64,000 nucleotides of DNA from Sphingobium sp. YR768. Its GTDB lineage: Bacteria; Pseudomonadota; Alphaproteobacteria; Sphingomonadales; Sphingomonadaceae. The notes beneath the pieces are model-generated. The model was not told the DNA's origin, did not search any database, and saw only the letters and a list, made by a program, of their open reading frames with translations. The position numbers and the translations under genes are program-made. The stretch covers positions 1 through 64,000 of the forward strand of contig NZ_FOGE01000005.1 in assembly GCF_900111125.1 (NCBI RefSeq), in the 5' to 3' direction. Position 1 is the stretch's first letter. Every line of letters begins with the position of its first letter. This document shows, piece after piece, positions 46,522 to 55,813 of this stretch.

Positions 46522-47823
46522 CTAAGCCGTCGCCAACGCCCCCTCGCCATAATAAGCGCGCTCGTCCAAAATCCCTTCGCGCTTGGCGACGATCACGCCG
46601 ACCAGCACCTGCCCCGCGACGTTGACGGCGGTGCGGCCCATGTCGAGGATGGGATCGATGGCGAGCAGCAGGCCGGCGCCTTCCAATGGCAGGCCGAGGG
46701 TCGAAAGGGTCAGGGTCAGCATCACGATCGCGCCGGTAAGGCCTGCGGTGGCGGCCGATCCGATCACCGAGACGAAGACGATCAGCGCATAGTCGATGAA
46801 GTGGAGCGGTATGCCGTAGAATCCCGCGACGAAGATCGCCGCCAGCGCGGGATAGATCGACGCGCAGCCGTCCATCTTGGTGGTCGAGGCCAGCGGGATG
46901 GCGAAGGCGGCATAGCCCCTGTCCACGCCGAGGCGTTCGGTCACGGCTTCGGTGACGGGCAGGGTGCCGACCGAGGAGCGCGAGACGAAGGCGAGTTGGA
47001 TGGCGGGCCATGCCTTGGCGAAGAAGGGGCCGGGCTTGAGGCCATTGGCGATCAGCAACGTCGGGTAGACGACCAGCAGCACCAGCGCGAGGCCGAGATA
47101 GATGGCGGCGGTGAAGGTGCCAAGCTGGGCGAGTGCGCTCCAGCCATAGGTGGCGACGGCGGTGCCGATCAGCGCGGCCGAGCCGACCGGCGTCAGGCGG
47201 ATGACCCAGCCCAAAATGGCGCGCACGACCGCGAGCAGCGAGCGGACGAAGGCGAGGAAGGCGTCGGCCTTTTCCCCGACCTTGAGCGTGGCGAGACCCA
47301 CCGCGATCGAAATGACCAGCAATTGCAGGATGTTGAAAGAGAGCGTGGTGCTGGCCGATCCGTCCGTGATCTTGGTGCCGGCCGACAGGGCCAGGCTGTT
47401 GCCGGGGACGAGGCCTTTCAGGAAATCGAGCCAGCCGCCGACCGAGTCCGGTTGCTTGGCGGCCAGCGCCGCGCTGCTGAGGCCGATGCCCGGCTGGACG
47501 ATGACGCCGATGGCGATGCCGATGGCCACCGCGATCAGGGCGGTGATGGCGAACCAGAGGAGGGTTTGCCCGGCGAGGCGCGCGGCATTGTCCAGCGCGC
47601 GCAGATTGGCGATCGACGCGACGATGGCGGCGAAGACGAGCGGCGGCACGATCGCCTTCAGCAGGGAGACGAAGATCGATCCCGTGGTCTTGAGCGCGGT
47701 CGCCAGCCAGTTGAGATCGCCATCCGGACCCGCGCCGATCTGACGCGCGACGAGGCCGAGCGCCAGCCCCACGGCCATGCCGACCAAGACCTGAAATCCG
47801 AAACTGCGATAATGGAGGGCCAT
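46522..47823 (-). CDS. Dicarboxylate/amino acid:cation symporter (DAACS/GltP family)
   Basis: The protein has 433 residues from ATG at 47823. It has eight to ten hydrophobic segments and the family's two hairpin motifs: SRSSVGTLPVTEAV (hairpin 1, serine-rich) and STTKMDGCASIYPALAAIFV (the NMDGT-like site, here KMDGCA). The C-terminal AIDPILDMGRTAVNVAGQVL is conserved. It probably imports dicarboxylates or acidic/neutral amino acids with Na+ or H+. A remnant of a second copy lies at 45231. Confidence 0.92.
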   Translation of the reverse strand: MALHYRSFGFQVLVGMAVGLALGLVARQIGAGPDGDLNWLATALKTTGSIFVSLLKAIVPPLVFAAIVASIANLRALDNAARLAGQTLLWFAITALIAVAIGIAIGVIVQPGIGLSSAALAAKQPDSVGGWLDFLKGLVPGNSLALSAGTKITDGSASTTLSFNILQLLVISIAVGLATLKVGEKADAFLAFVRSLLAVVRAILGWVIRLTPVGSAALIGTAVATYGWSALAQLGTFTAAIYLGLALVLLVVYPTLLIANGLKPGPFFAKAWPAIQLAFVSRSSVGTLPVTEAVTERLGVDRGYAAFAIPLASTTKMDGCASIYPALAAIFVAGFYGIPLHFIDYALIVFVSVIGSAATAGLTGAIVMLTLTLSTLGLPLEGAGLLLAIDPILDMGRTAVNVAGQVLVGVIVAKREGILDERAYYGEGALATA

Positions 47824-48023
47824 CTGTCTTTCCTCTGGGCGAATGGCGGCCATATCGGATGTCTGCGATCCGATTGCGCGCAAGCAATTCTTTACGGGTG
47901 TACAATGTGGGTAAAGCGCGCGGATAAGGTGGCCCTCTTTCCGTGCAACTGGGTCAAACGCATTGGCCCGGCCGGTCCGCTATGCCACAGATGCGGCATC
48001 GGTCCATCAAGGAGTGCAAATAT

Positions 48024-49391
48024 ATGGTGATGCGGGGCGTGTTTCTGGGGGCTGCTTTGCTGGCCGTGCCGCAAGGGGCCTTTGCGGCGGCGGATGCGGG
48101 CGCGGCCAAGGCCATATTGATGCGCTCCATCGCGGTGAAGACGGTGCAGGGTGAAGGCAATGTGCCCAAGCTGGCGGCCTATTATGCGTCGGTGCTGAAG
48201 GCGGCGGGCTTTGCCGAGGCGGATATCGTGATCACGCCGATGGGCGAGACGGCGACGCTGGCGGCGACGATCCGGGGCAGCGACCCGACGCTCAAGCCCA
48301 TGGCGCTGATCGGCCATATGGATGTGGTGGCGGCGAACCGGGCGGACTGGACCCGCGATCCCTTCGTCCCGGTGGAAGAGAATGGCTATATTTTCGGGCG
48401 CGGGTCGGAGGATAATAAATATGACGTCGCGATGATGGTCGCGACCATGGCGCAGCTGAAGAAAGAAGGGTGGAAGCCGCGCCGCACCACCATATTGCTG
48501 CTGTCGGGGGACGAAGAAACCGACATGGTGACGACCAAGGTGCTGTCGCAGCAATATAAGGATCTGGAATTGCTGCTGAATGGCGATGGCGGCGGCGGGT
48601 TGCTGAATGACGAGGGCAAGCCGGTCCTGTATCAGTTGCAGGCGGGCGAGAAGAGCTATGCTGACTTCGAATTCGCCTTCACCGATGCGGGTGGCCATTC
48701 GAGCGCGCCGACGCCGGGCAATCCCATCTATCGCATGGCGAAGGCGATCGACGCGATTGCCGCCTATCAATTCCCGCCGATGCGCAATGAACTGACCAGG
48801 GCGTCGCTGGCGCTGTCCGCCGACCGGATCGGTGGCGAGGTGGGGCAGGCGATGCGGCGCTATGCGGAGACGGGCGATGGCGCGGCGGCGGAATTGCTGT
48901 CGAGCCGGCCGGAATTTATCGGGCAGGTGCGCACCACCTGCGTCGCGACGATGGTGCAGGCGGGGCATGCGCTGAACGCTCTGCCGCAGAGCGCTAAGGT
49001 GGATGTGAATTGCCGCATCTTCCCCGGCGTGACGATCGATCAGGTGAAGGCGCAACTGGTGAAGGTGGTCAATGATCCCAGCGCCACGGTGAAGACGCTG
49101 GGCGATCCTTTGGCCAGTGACGCCTCACCCTTGCGGGCGGACGTGATGAAGGCGGTGAAGGACGCCGTGACCGCGCGCGCGCCGGGGGTGACGGTGATGC
49201 CGGGCATGTCGGCGGGGGCGACCGACAGCCTCTATTTCCGGGCGCTGGGCGTGCCGAGCTATGGCGTGTCCAGCCTGTTCATGAAGGCGGAGGACGGCTT
49301 CGCCCATGGCCTGAACGAGCGGGTGCCGGTGGCGGGCATTGCGGAATCGCTGGAGCAGTGGGACCGGGTGGTTCGGGCGCTGGCGAAATAG
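48024..49391 (+). CDS. Secreted M20 family metallopeptidase
   Basis: The protein has 455 residues from ATG at 48024, with AAGGAG 9 nt upstream. A signal peptide ends at about residue 23 (VPQGAFA-AADA). Zinc ligands of the M20 fold are in ALIGHMDVV (His, Asp), GRGSEDNKYDVAMM (Asp), GDEETDM (catalytic Glu-Glu) and FAHGLNERV (His). The dimerisation domain lies between about 225 and 340. It is likely a periplasmic peptidase or carboxypeptidase, next to a divergent amino-acid-type symporter. Confidence 0.9.
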   Translation: MVMRGVFLGAALLAVPQGAFAAADAGAAKAILMRSIAVKTVQGEGNVPKLAAYYASVLKAAGFAEADIVITPMGETATLAATIRGSDPTLKPMALIGHMDVVAANRADWTRDPFVPVEENGYIFGRGSEDNKYDVAMMVATMAQLKKEGWKPRRTTILLLSGDEETDMVTTKVLSQQYKDLELLLNGDGGGGLLNDEGKPVLYQLQAGEKSYADFEFAFTDAGGHSSAPTPGNPIYRMAKAIDAIAAYQFPPMRNELTRASLALSADRIGGEVGQAMRRYAETGDGAAAELLSSRPEFIGQVRTTCVATMVQAGHALNALPQSAKVDVNCRIFPGVTIDQVKAQLVKVVNDPSATVKTLGDPLASDASPLRADVMKAVKDAVTARAPGVTVMPGMSAGATDSLYFRALGVPSYGVSSLFMKAEDGFAHGLNERVPVAGIAESLEQWDRVVRALAK

Positions 49392-49397
49392 GGAAGA

Positions 49398-49485
49398 CCG
49401 TGCTCCTGCGAAAGCAGGAGCCCAGTTCCAAGGTTTGTTATTATCGAAAGCGCTGAACTGGGTTCCTGCTTTCGCAGGAACACGG
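49398..49485. repeat. Paired REP-like elements in inverted orientation
   Basis: The arms tgctcctgcgaaagcagg (within 49398-49428) and cctgctttcgcaggaaca (within 49455-49485) are near-perfect inverted copies, each with an inner cctgc/gcagg palindrome. The same family recurs at 59506-59581. It lies between convergent M20 peptidase and leuA stops. Confidence 0.8.
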
Positions 49486-49503
49486 CAGTTCTGGTGGGCC
49501 GAC

Positions 49504-51177
49504 TTAACCCCGCACCGCGATCCCGTTGGCGGCCGACAGCACGGCCTTGACCGATGCGGTGGCGACGTCGCTGTCGGTGCCGACGCCGAAGACGGTGCGG
49601 CCGTCGGGCGTGCGGCATTCGACATAGGCGGCGGCGTTCACGTCGCTGCCCGCGCCGATCGCATGTTCGCTATAGTCGGCGATTTCCAGGGTCACGCCCA
49701 GTTCGTCGCGCAGGGCGGCCAGCACCGAGGAGAGCAGGCCGTTGCCGCGCCCGGAAATGCTCCGTTCGCCGCCTTCATAGCCGATCTTGCCAGTGAAGAT
49801 GCGGTCGCCCGCCGCGCCGCTTTCATGATAGTCGATCAACGCATAGGGCTGGTCGCCGGTCTGGTGATAATGGACGTCGAAGGCGGCCGAAATGTCGGCG
49901 GCGTTGAGTTCGCGGCTGGAGCCGTCGGCCAGCGCCTGCACCACCTTCGAGAAGTCGGCCTGCATCCGCTTGGGCAGCTTATAGCCCTTATCCTGTTGCA
50001 GCACCCAGGCGACGCCGCCCTTGCCCGACTGCGAATTGACGCGGATCACCGCTTCATAGTCGCGGCCCAGATCCTTGGGATCGATCGGCAGATAGGGGAC
50101 GTTCCAGATCAGGTCGTTGCGCGCTTCCTGCGCGGCAAAGCCCTTCTTGATCGCGTCCTGATGCGAGCCGGAGAAGGCGGTGAACACCAGTTCGCCGGCA
50201 TAGGGATGGCGCGGATGGACCGGCAGCTGGTTGCAATATTCGACGGTCTGGATGACTTCGTCGATATCGCTGAAGTCCAGGCCCGGATTGATGCCCTGCG
50301 TGTACATGTTCAGCGCGACCGTCACCAGATCGCAATTGCCGGTGCGTTCGCCATTGCCGAACAGGCAGCCTTCGACACGGTCGGCGCCGGCCATGATGCC
50401 CAGTTCGGCGGCGGCGACGCCGGTGCCCCGGTCATTATGGGTGTGCAGCGAGATCACCACGCTGTCGCGCCTGGAGATATTGCGGCAGATCCATTCGATC
50501 TGGTCGGCATAGATGTTGGCCGTCGCACATTCGACAGTGGCGGGCAGGTTCAGGATCAGCGGACGGTCGGGCGTCGGCTGGAGAATGTCGATCACCGCTT
50601 CACAACATTCCAGGCTGAAATCCAGTTCGGCGGTCGAGAAGGTTTCGGGCGAATATTCGAAATGCCAGTCGGTGTCGGGCTGGGCCGCGGCATGGTCACG
50701 CAGCAGCTTGGCGGCGTTGACGGCGATCTGCTTGATCTCCGGCCGTTCCATCTGGAACACGATGTTGCGCCATGCGGGCGAAATGGCGTTGTAGACGTGG
50801 ACGATCGCCTGTTTCGCGCCGCGCAGGCTTTCGAAGGTGGTGGCGATCAGGTCGGCGCGCGCCTGCGTCAGCACCTGCGGCATCACGTCGTCGGGGATCG
50901 CGCCGGTCTGGACCAGGCCGGAGATGAAGTCGAACTCGGTCGCGCCGGCGCTGGGGAAGCCGACTTCGATTTCCTTGACGCCCACCTTGAGCAGCAGGTC
51001 GAAGAAACGGCGCTTCTTTTCCGCGTTCATCGGGTCGATCAGCGACTGGTTGCCGTCGCGCATGTCGGTCGACAGCCAGCGAGGGGCCTTCGTGATGACA
51101 TTCGAGGGCCATTGGCGGTTGGGCAGATCGATCTGCGGGAAAGCGCGATATTTCTGCGAGGGATCGGTCAGCATCAT
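49504..51177 (-). CDS. leuA: 2-isopropylmalate synthase
   Basis: The protein has 557 residues, the length of the LeuA type 2 class. The catalytic domain begins with [20 protein letters not shown]; metal ligands are in STDMRDGNQ and [14 protein letters not shown]. The C-terminal LeuA allosteric (dimer) domain contains [20 protein letters not shown] and is the site for leucine feedback. It condenses acetyl-CoA with 2-oxoisovalerate in leucine synthesis. A Leu-rich leader peptide lies 123 bp upstream. Confidence 0.96.
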   Translation of the reverse strand: MMLTDPSQKYRAFPQIDLPNRQWPSNVITKAPRWLSTDMRDGNQSLIDPMNAEKKRRFFDLLLKVGVKEIEVGFPSAGATEFDFISGLVQTGAIPDDVMPQVLTQARADLIATTFESLRGAKQAIVHVYNAISPAWRNIVFQMERPEIKQIAVNAAKLLRDHAAAQPDTDWHFEYSPETFSTAELDFSLECCEAVIDILQPTPDRPLILNLPATVECATANIYADQIEWICRNISRRDSVVISLHTHNDRGTGVAAAELGIMAGADRVEGCLFGNGERTGNCDLVTVALNMYTQGINPGLDFSDIDEVIQTVEYCNQLPVHPRHPYAGELVFTAFSGSHQDAIKKGFAAQEARNDLIWNVPYLPIDPKDLGRDYEAVIRVNSQSGKGGVAWVLQQDKGYKLPKRMQADFSKVVQALADGSSRELNAADISAAFDVHYHQTGDQPYALIDYHESGAAGDRIFTGKIGYEGGERSISGRGNGLLSSVLAALRDELGVTLEIADYSEHAIGAGSDVNAAAYVECRTPDGRTVFGVGTDSDVATASVKAVLSAANGIAVRG

Positions 51178-51246
51178 GGGATCAAACTACTTCCTGCAAC
51201 GGGGCGCGATTGCGCGCTCCCGGTGTACGACTTGACTGTTCTGGAT

Positions 51247-51311
51247 GCCCTTAGGCGGATCAACGCTGCCCTTAGCCGGAAGGCAGCACAAAAGCCACGC
51301 CTAAGGGCGTG
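51247..51311 (-). promoter_or_regulatory. Putative attenuator region upstream of leuA
   Basis: A hairpin with arms cacgcc (51296-51301) and ggcgtg (51306-51311) overlaps the stop codon of the Leu leader peptide. A mutually exclusive 11-bp pairing links 51298-51308 to 51247-51257, enclosing another hairpin (gctgcc 51265-51270 / ggcagc 51282-51287). Competing structures around a Leu-codon-rich leader are the hallmark of ribosome-mediated attenuation. No clear U-run terminator was found, so translational or Rho-based control is also possible. Confidence 0.55.
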
Positions 51312-51348
51312 TAAGTCGTAGCAGGGTAAGAAGGCTGGCGCGCTGCAT
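51301..51348 (-). CDS. leuL: Leu-rich leader peptide of leuA
   Basis: A 15-codon frame encodes MQRASLLTLLRLTRP followed by TAG. Five of 15 residues are Leu, clustered as LL-x-LL-x-L. On the minus strand GGGGGC lies about 7 nt upstream of the ATG. Position upstream of leuA, Leu content and the hairpin at its stop codon together indicate a leucine-sensing attenuator peptide. It is too short for routine gene calling. Confidence 0.75.
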   Translation of the reverse strand: MQRASLLTLLRLTRP

Positions 51349-51409
51349 GATGTTGCCCCCATAAACGCGGGGAGGGGTGGCCGTAAAGCCGTTTCTTTCG
51401 TGGCGTCGA

Positions 51410-52057
51410 TCAGGAGCGATGGAAAATTGCGTCGATGCTGAGGTCGACCTTGTCGGAAACGAAGGGGCGGCCAAAGCCCATGCCGAATTGGCTGCGCTCG
51501 ATCGACAGGGTGCCGGTGAAATGCAGCACCGACAGGCCGGGCGCTTCATCCGGGGTGACGCCGGCCAGACGGACGGACAGGGTGACGGGGCGGGTTTGCC
51601 CATGCATGGTGAGTTCGCCGGCTATGGCTGTGGGCGTGTCAGGCGTCGCCAGTGGCGCGTCCTGCGCGGCGAAGCGGATGGTCGGGAATTTCGCGCCGTC
51701 GAAGAAGCTGTCCCCTTTCAGCATGGCGTCGGTCGAACTATCGCCGGTGGTCAGTTTGTCGACCGGGAACCGGATGTCGATGGAGGCGCGATCAGGATGT
51801 TCGGGCGTGATCACCACCGCCCCTTCGGGCGCGACGAAATCGCCGTCGTAGCCGCCGACCAGCGCCTTCACATGGAAATGCACCCGTGTAGCCGCACTGT
51901 CGACCAGATAATGGCCGGGGGCATAGAGTGACGCAGGCGCTTGTGCGGGCCTTTGTTCAGGCCCCGATACCGGCCTGTGTTCAGGCGCCTGGCCCGATGC
52001 CGCCGGCACAAGCATCCCCATGCTCAAAAGCAGGAGAAGCCGTGCCGGGCGGCGCAT
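51410..52057 (-). CDS. YceI family protein, second of a tandem pair
   Basis: The protein has 215 residues. It has a signal peptide (RLLLLLSMGMLVPAASG) and then a Pro/Ala-rich linker. The YceI lipocalin-like barrel starts at GHYLVDSAATRVHFHVKALV, with AKFPTIRFAAQD, and ends LSIERSQFGMGFGRPFVSDK. YceI proteins bind polyisoprenoids in the periplasm. It starts 5 bp after the other YceI gene and is diverged from it, so a tandem duplication is likely ancient. Confidence 0.88.
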   Translation of the reverse strand: MRRPARLLLLLSMGMLVPAASGQAPEHRPVSGPEQRPAQAPASLYAPGHYLVDSAATRVHFHVKALVGGYDGDFVAPEGAVVITPEHPDRASIDIRFPVDKLTTGDSSTDAMLKGDSFFDGAKFPTIRFAAQDAPLATPDTPTAIAGELTMHGQTRPVTLSVRLAGVTPDEAPGLSVLHFTGTLSIERSQFGMGFGRPFVSDKVDLSIDAIFHRS

Positions 52058-52062
52058 GATGC

Positions 52063-52680
52063 TTACTTCTGGAAGCCGGCGATGATCTTCAGCTCGACGG
52101 TGTCGCCCACGACGGGGACATAACCGCCCATGCCAAATTCGCTGCGCTTGATCGAACCGGTCGCGACGAAGCCGACATTTTCCTTCTTGTTCATCGGGTT
52201 GGCGCCCGCACCGTAAAATTCGGCGTCCAGCGTCACCGGCTTGGTCACGCCCTTGATCGTCAGGTTGCCGGTGATGGTGGCGCTGGTGCCTTCAGCCTTG
52301 ACGGCGGTGGACACGAAGGTTGCGGTCGGGAATTTCGCGCCATCGAAGAAGTCGGGCTTCAGCAGATGTTCGTCGAGCGCGGGGATGCCGGTCTTGAGGC
52401 CCGCGATCGGCAGTTCGATGCTGACCTTCGACGCGGAAAGATTGGCCTTGTCCAGCGTCAGCGTGCCGGTCGGCTGGGCGAAGATGCCCATATTGTTGGT
52501 GAAGCCCATATGGTCATAGGCGAACAGCACCTGCGTATGGCCGCCATCGACGGTGTAGGTGCCGCCGGTGACCTTGGCGACATCCTTGGTGCCGGGCGCC
52601 GAGGCGGGGGCCTGTGCAATGACGACAGTACCGCCGGCGATGGCGACGAGGGCGGCGGCGGGGATCAGAAACTTACGCAT
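52063..52680 (-). CDS. YceI family protein
   Basis: The protein has 205 residues from ATG at 52680. The signal peptide ends at about residue 20 (FLIPAAALVAIAGGTVVIAQ region). The YceI barrel has GGTYTVDGGHTQVLFAYDHM, FDGAKFPTATFVSTAV and IKRSEFGMGGYVPVVGD, the typical SEFGM signature. It may carry isoprenoid quinone-like lipids in the periplasm. It is the first gene of the two-gene YceI operon. Confidence 0.9.
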   Translation of the reverse strand: MRKFLIPAAALVAIAGGTVVIAQAPASAPGTKDVAKVTGGTYTVDGGHTQVLFAYDHMGFTNNMGIFAQPTGTLTLDKANLSASKVSIELPIAGLKTGIPALDEHLLKPDFFDGAKFPTATFVSTAVKAEGTSATITGNLTIKGVTKPVTLDAEFYGAGANPMNKKENVGFVATGSIKRSEFGMGGYVPVVGDTVELKIIAGFQK

Positions 52681-52891
52681 GAAAAAAGGACTCCACAAAG
52701 GCTCAAGGGATGCGGTGAGAATAAGCCGCGCGCTCGACAAGCGCCATAGCCGTAACCGGAAACGGATCGTTCCCCGTAACGAACCGGTTTTATGGGGTTT
52801 CCGTCTGGAAATCGATGCGTTCGGACGGTCTGACGGGCGTGCTGCCACCGGTATCGCTTGCCCGATGGCGCACATTTCTCCATGGGACATT

Positions 52892-53590
52892 ATGACAATT
52901 CAAAGACCATCCTCAAATCAGGCGGCCACGAACCAACTCGACCGCATCCAGCAGAACTGGCTGGCGGCCAGCGAACGGCGCCTGCTGAACTGGCTGTGCG
53001 CGCGGATGCCGGCCTGGGTCACGCCCGATGTGCTGACCAGCACCGGCATGGTCGGCGCGCTGATGATCTTCGTCGGCTATGTCGCCAGCAATATCGGCCC
53101 GGCATGGCTGCTGCTGTCGATCATGGGCTATGTGGTTCAGTGGTTTGGGGACTCGATGGACGGCAGTCTGGCGCGGTTCCGCCATGTCGAGCGGCCATCC
53201 TACGGCTATTTCATCGATCATAGCTGCGATGGGCTGGCCACGCTGCTGATTTTGGCGGGCATCGGCCTCAGCCCGTTCGTGACGATGGACGTCGCGCTGA
53301 TCACGCTGGCGGGCTATCTGCTGCTGTCGATCCACGCCTATCTGTCGGCGCGGGTCATCGGCGAGTTCAAGCTGTCCTATCTGTCGGCGGGGCCGACCGA
53401 ATTGCGGCTGGTGCTGATCGCGCTGACGGTGATGATGATGGTGCTGGGCGCAGGGCCGGGGCTGTTCGGCCTATGGTCGGGTTTTGACATTTTTGTGGGT
53501 GGGGTGGGCGCGATCCTGATCATCCTGTTCGTTTTGCAGACTTTGGTGACGGGGCAGCGGCTGGCGCGGAAGGATAGCGGGCGGTCGTGA
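52892..53590 (+). CDS. CDP-alcohol phosphatidyltransferase family protein
   Basis: The protein has 232 residues from ATG at 52892; ATG at 52865 would add 9. About six membrane segments are seen. The active-site motif is DGSLARFRHVERPSYGYFID then HSCD, i.e. DG-x2-AR...G-x3-D-x3-D. The spacing between AR and G is 9 by my count, one more than the usual 8. It transfers a phospho-group from a CDP-linked alcohol to form a phospholipid; the substrate cannot be read from the sequence. Confidence 0.85.
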   Translation: MTIQRPSSNQAATNQLDRIQQNWLAASERRLLNWLCARMPAWVTPDVLTSTGMVGALMIFVGYVASNIGPAWLLLSIMGYVVQWFGDSMDGSLARFRHVERPSYGYFIDHSCDGLATLLILAGIGLSPFVTMDVALITLAGYLLLSIHAYLSARVIGEFKLSYLSAGPTELRLVLIALTVMMMVLGAGPGLFGLWSGFDIFVGGVGAILIILFVLQTLVTGQRLARKDSGRS

Positions 53591-53603
53591 ATTACCTCCG
53601 CTG

Positions 53604-53635
53604 GGCCCTTCGACAGGCTCAGGGCGAACGGATCA
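53604..53635. repeat. Short intergenic repeat with REP-like half (cttcgacaggctcagggcga)
   Basis: This motif of the CTTCGACA...TCAGGGCGAACGG type is a familiar dispersed sequence in sphingomonad and related intergenic DNA. It appears once here, just before a terminator. Other copies were not seen in the window. Confidence 0.45.
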
Positions 53636-53660
53636 TATTTGAAGCGCCATATTCCAAAGA

Positions 53661-53697
53661 AAAGGGGCGCCTCGCAATGCGGGGCGCCCCTTTTTTG
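53661..53697. terminator. Terminator between CDP-alcohol transferase and ilvC
   Basis: The stem aaaggggcgcc (53661-53671) / ggcgccccttt (53683-53693) has an 11-nt loop and is followed by a run of T. It serves the rightward gene and, because of the A-run, perhaps also the leftward ilvC gene. Confidence 0.85.
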
Positions 53698-53738
53698 CTG
53701 TCCTGCCCCCCTCCCTTTGCAGGGAAGGGGAGGCCGGA

Positions 53739-54944
<1,206 letters not shown>

Positions 54945-54945
<1 letters not shown>

Positions 54946-55460
54946 CAGTTCGCTTCCTTGCCGCGGATCAGGCCGACGACGCCGGTGCGGCCGACTTCGA
55001 CCAGGCCGATCTGACGCATCAGGCCGACGAAATTGTCGACCTTCTCCGTCGTGCCGGTGATTTCGAAGATGAAGCTTTCGATCGTGGTGTCGACCACCTT
55101 GGCGCGGAACACGTCGGCCAGACGCAGCGCCTCGATCCGGTCCTCGCCAATGCCCGCGACCTTGACCAACGCCAGTTCGCGCTCGACGAAGGGGCCGTTT
55201 TCGGTGAGGTCCGTCACCTTGTGCACCGGCACCAGACGGTCGAGCTGGGCGATGATCTGGTCGATCACCTTGGGCGGGCCGTTGGTGACGATGGTGATGC
55301 GGCTGACGCCATGATCGGCCGTAATGTCCGCCACGGTCAGGCTGTCGATATTATAGCCGCGCGCGGTGAACAGGCCCGCAATGCGCGCCAAGATGCCCGC
55401 TTCGTTGGAAACGGTCAGCGACAGAACGTGTCGCTGGCTCAATTCTTCCTGGATATGCAT
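54945..55460 (-). CDS. ilvN: Acetolactate synthase small (regulatory) subunit
   Basis: The protein has 171 residues. The N-terminal ACT domain (VLSLTVSNEAGILARIAGLF, ARGYNIDSLTVADI) binds valine for feedback. The C-terminal ALS-regulatory domain (ELALVKVAGIGEDRIEALRL, FVGLMRQIGLVEVGRTGVVG) follows. The size matches IlvH/IlvN of proteobacteria. Its ATG overlaps the stop of a small gene lying between it and ilvB. Confidence 0.96.
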
Positions 55461-55813
55461 CAGATTGCCCCATTATCCTGGTCTTCGTGTCCCTCATCCG
55501 AAGGACGCTGCGAAATCATTGCGGCGAAGGCATATTGCCAGCCATCATCCTGTCGGTGGGCGAGGCGGACCGGAAAGCCCGCCACGGCATCGAACATGCG
55601 GGTCAGATGTTCGCCCACATAACGGGGGCTGACCAGCATGGTGCCGACATGCCGCTCGTTAAAGTCGAACCCCTCGTCCAGATGCACTTCCCATTCCTCA
55701 TTGTCCGGGTCGGCATGATCGGTGGTCCAGCCGGTGAGTTCGGCCGTGCCCGCGATCCTTTCGAAATCCCAGGGCTCCGTCACATGGATGCGGAGCATCA
55801 GATGCTGCGTCAC
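55460..55813 (-). CDS. Conserved hypothetical gene inserted between ilvB and ilvN
   Basis: The protein has 117 residues, GTG start at 55813 overlapping the ilvB stop (GTGA) and a stop overlapping the ilvN ATG (ATGA). The sequence is acidic: IHVTEPWDFERIAGTAELTG, DHADPDNEEWEVHLDEGFDF, LVSPRYVGEHLTRMFDAVAG. I know no family with this pattern. Strict coupling on both sides implies translation at a fixed ratio with the enzyme subunits; a role in assembly or control of acetolactate synthase is inferred from position only. Confidence 0.75.
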   Translation of the reverse strand: MTQHLMLRIHVTEPWDFERIAGTAELTGWTTDHADPDNEEWEVHLDEGFDFNERHVGTMLVSPRYVGEHLTRMFDAVAGFPVRLAHRQDDGWQYAFAAMISQRPSDEGHEDQDNGAI

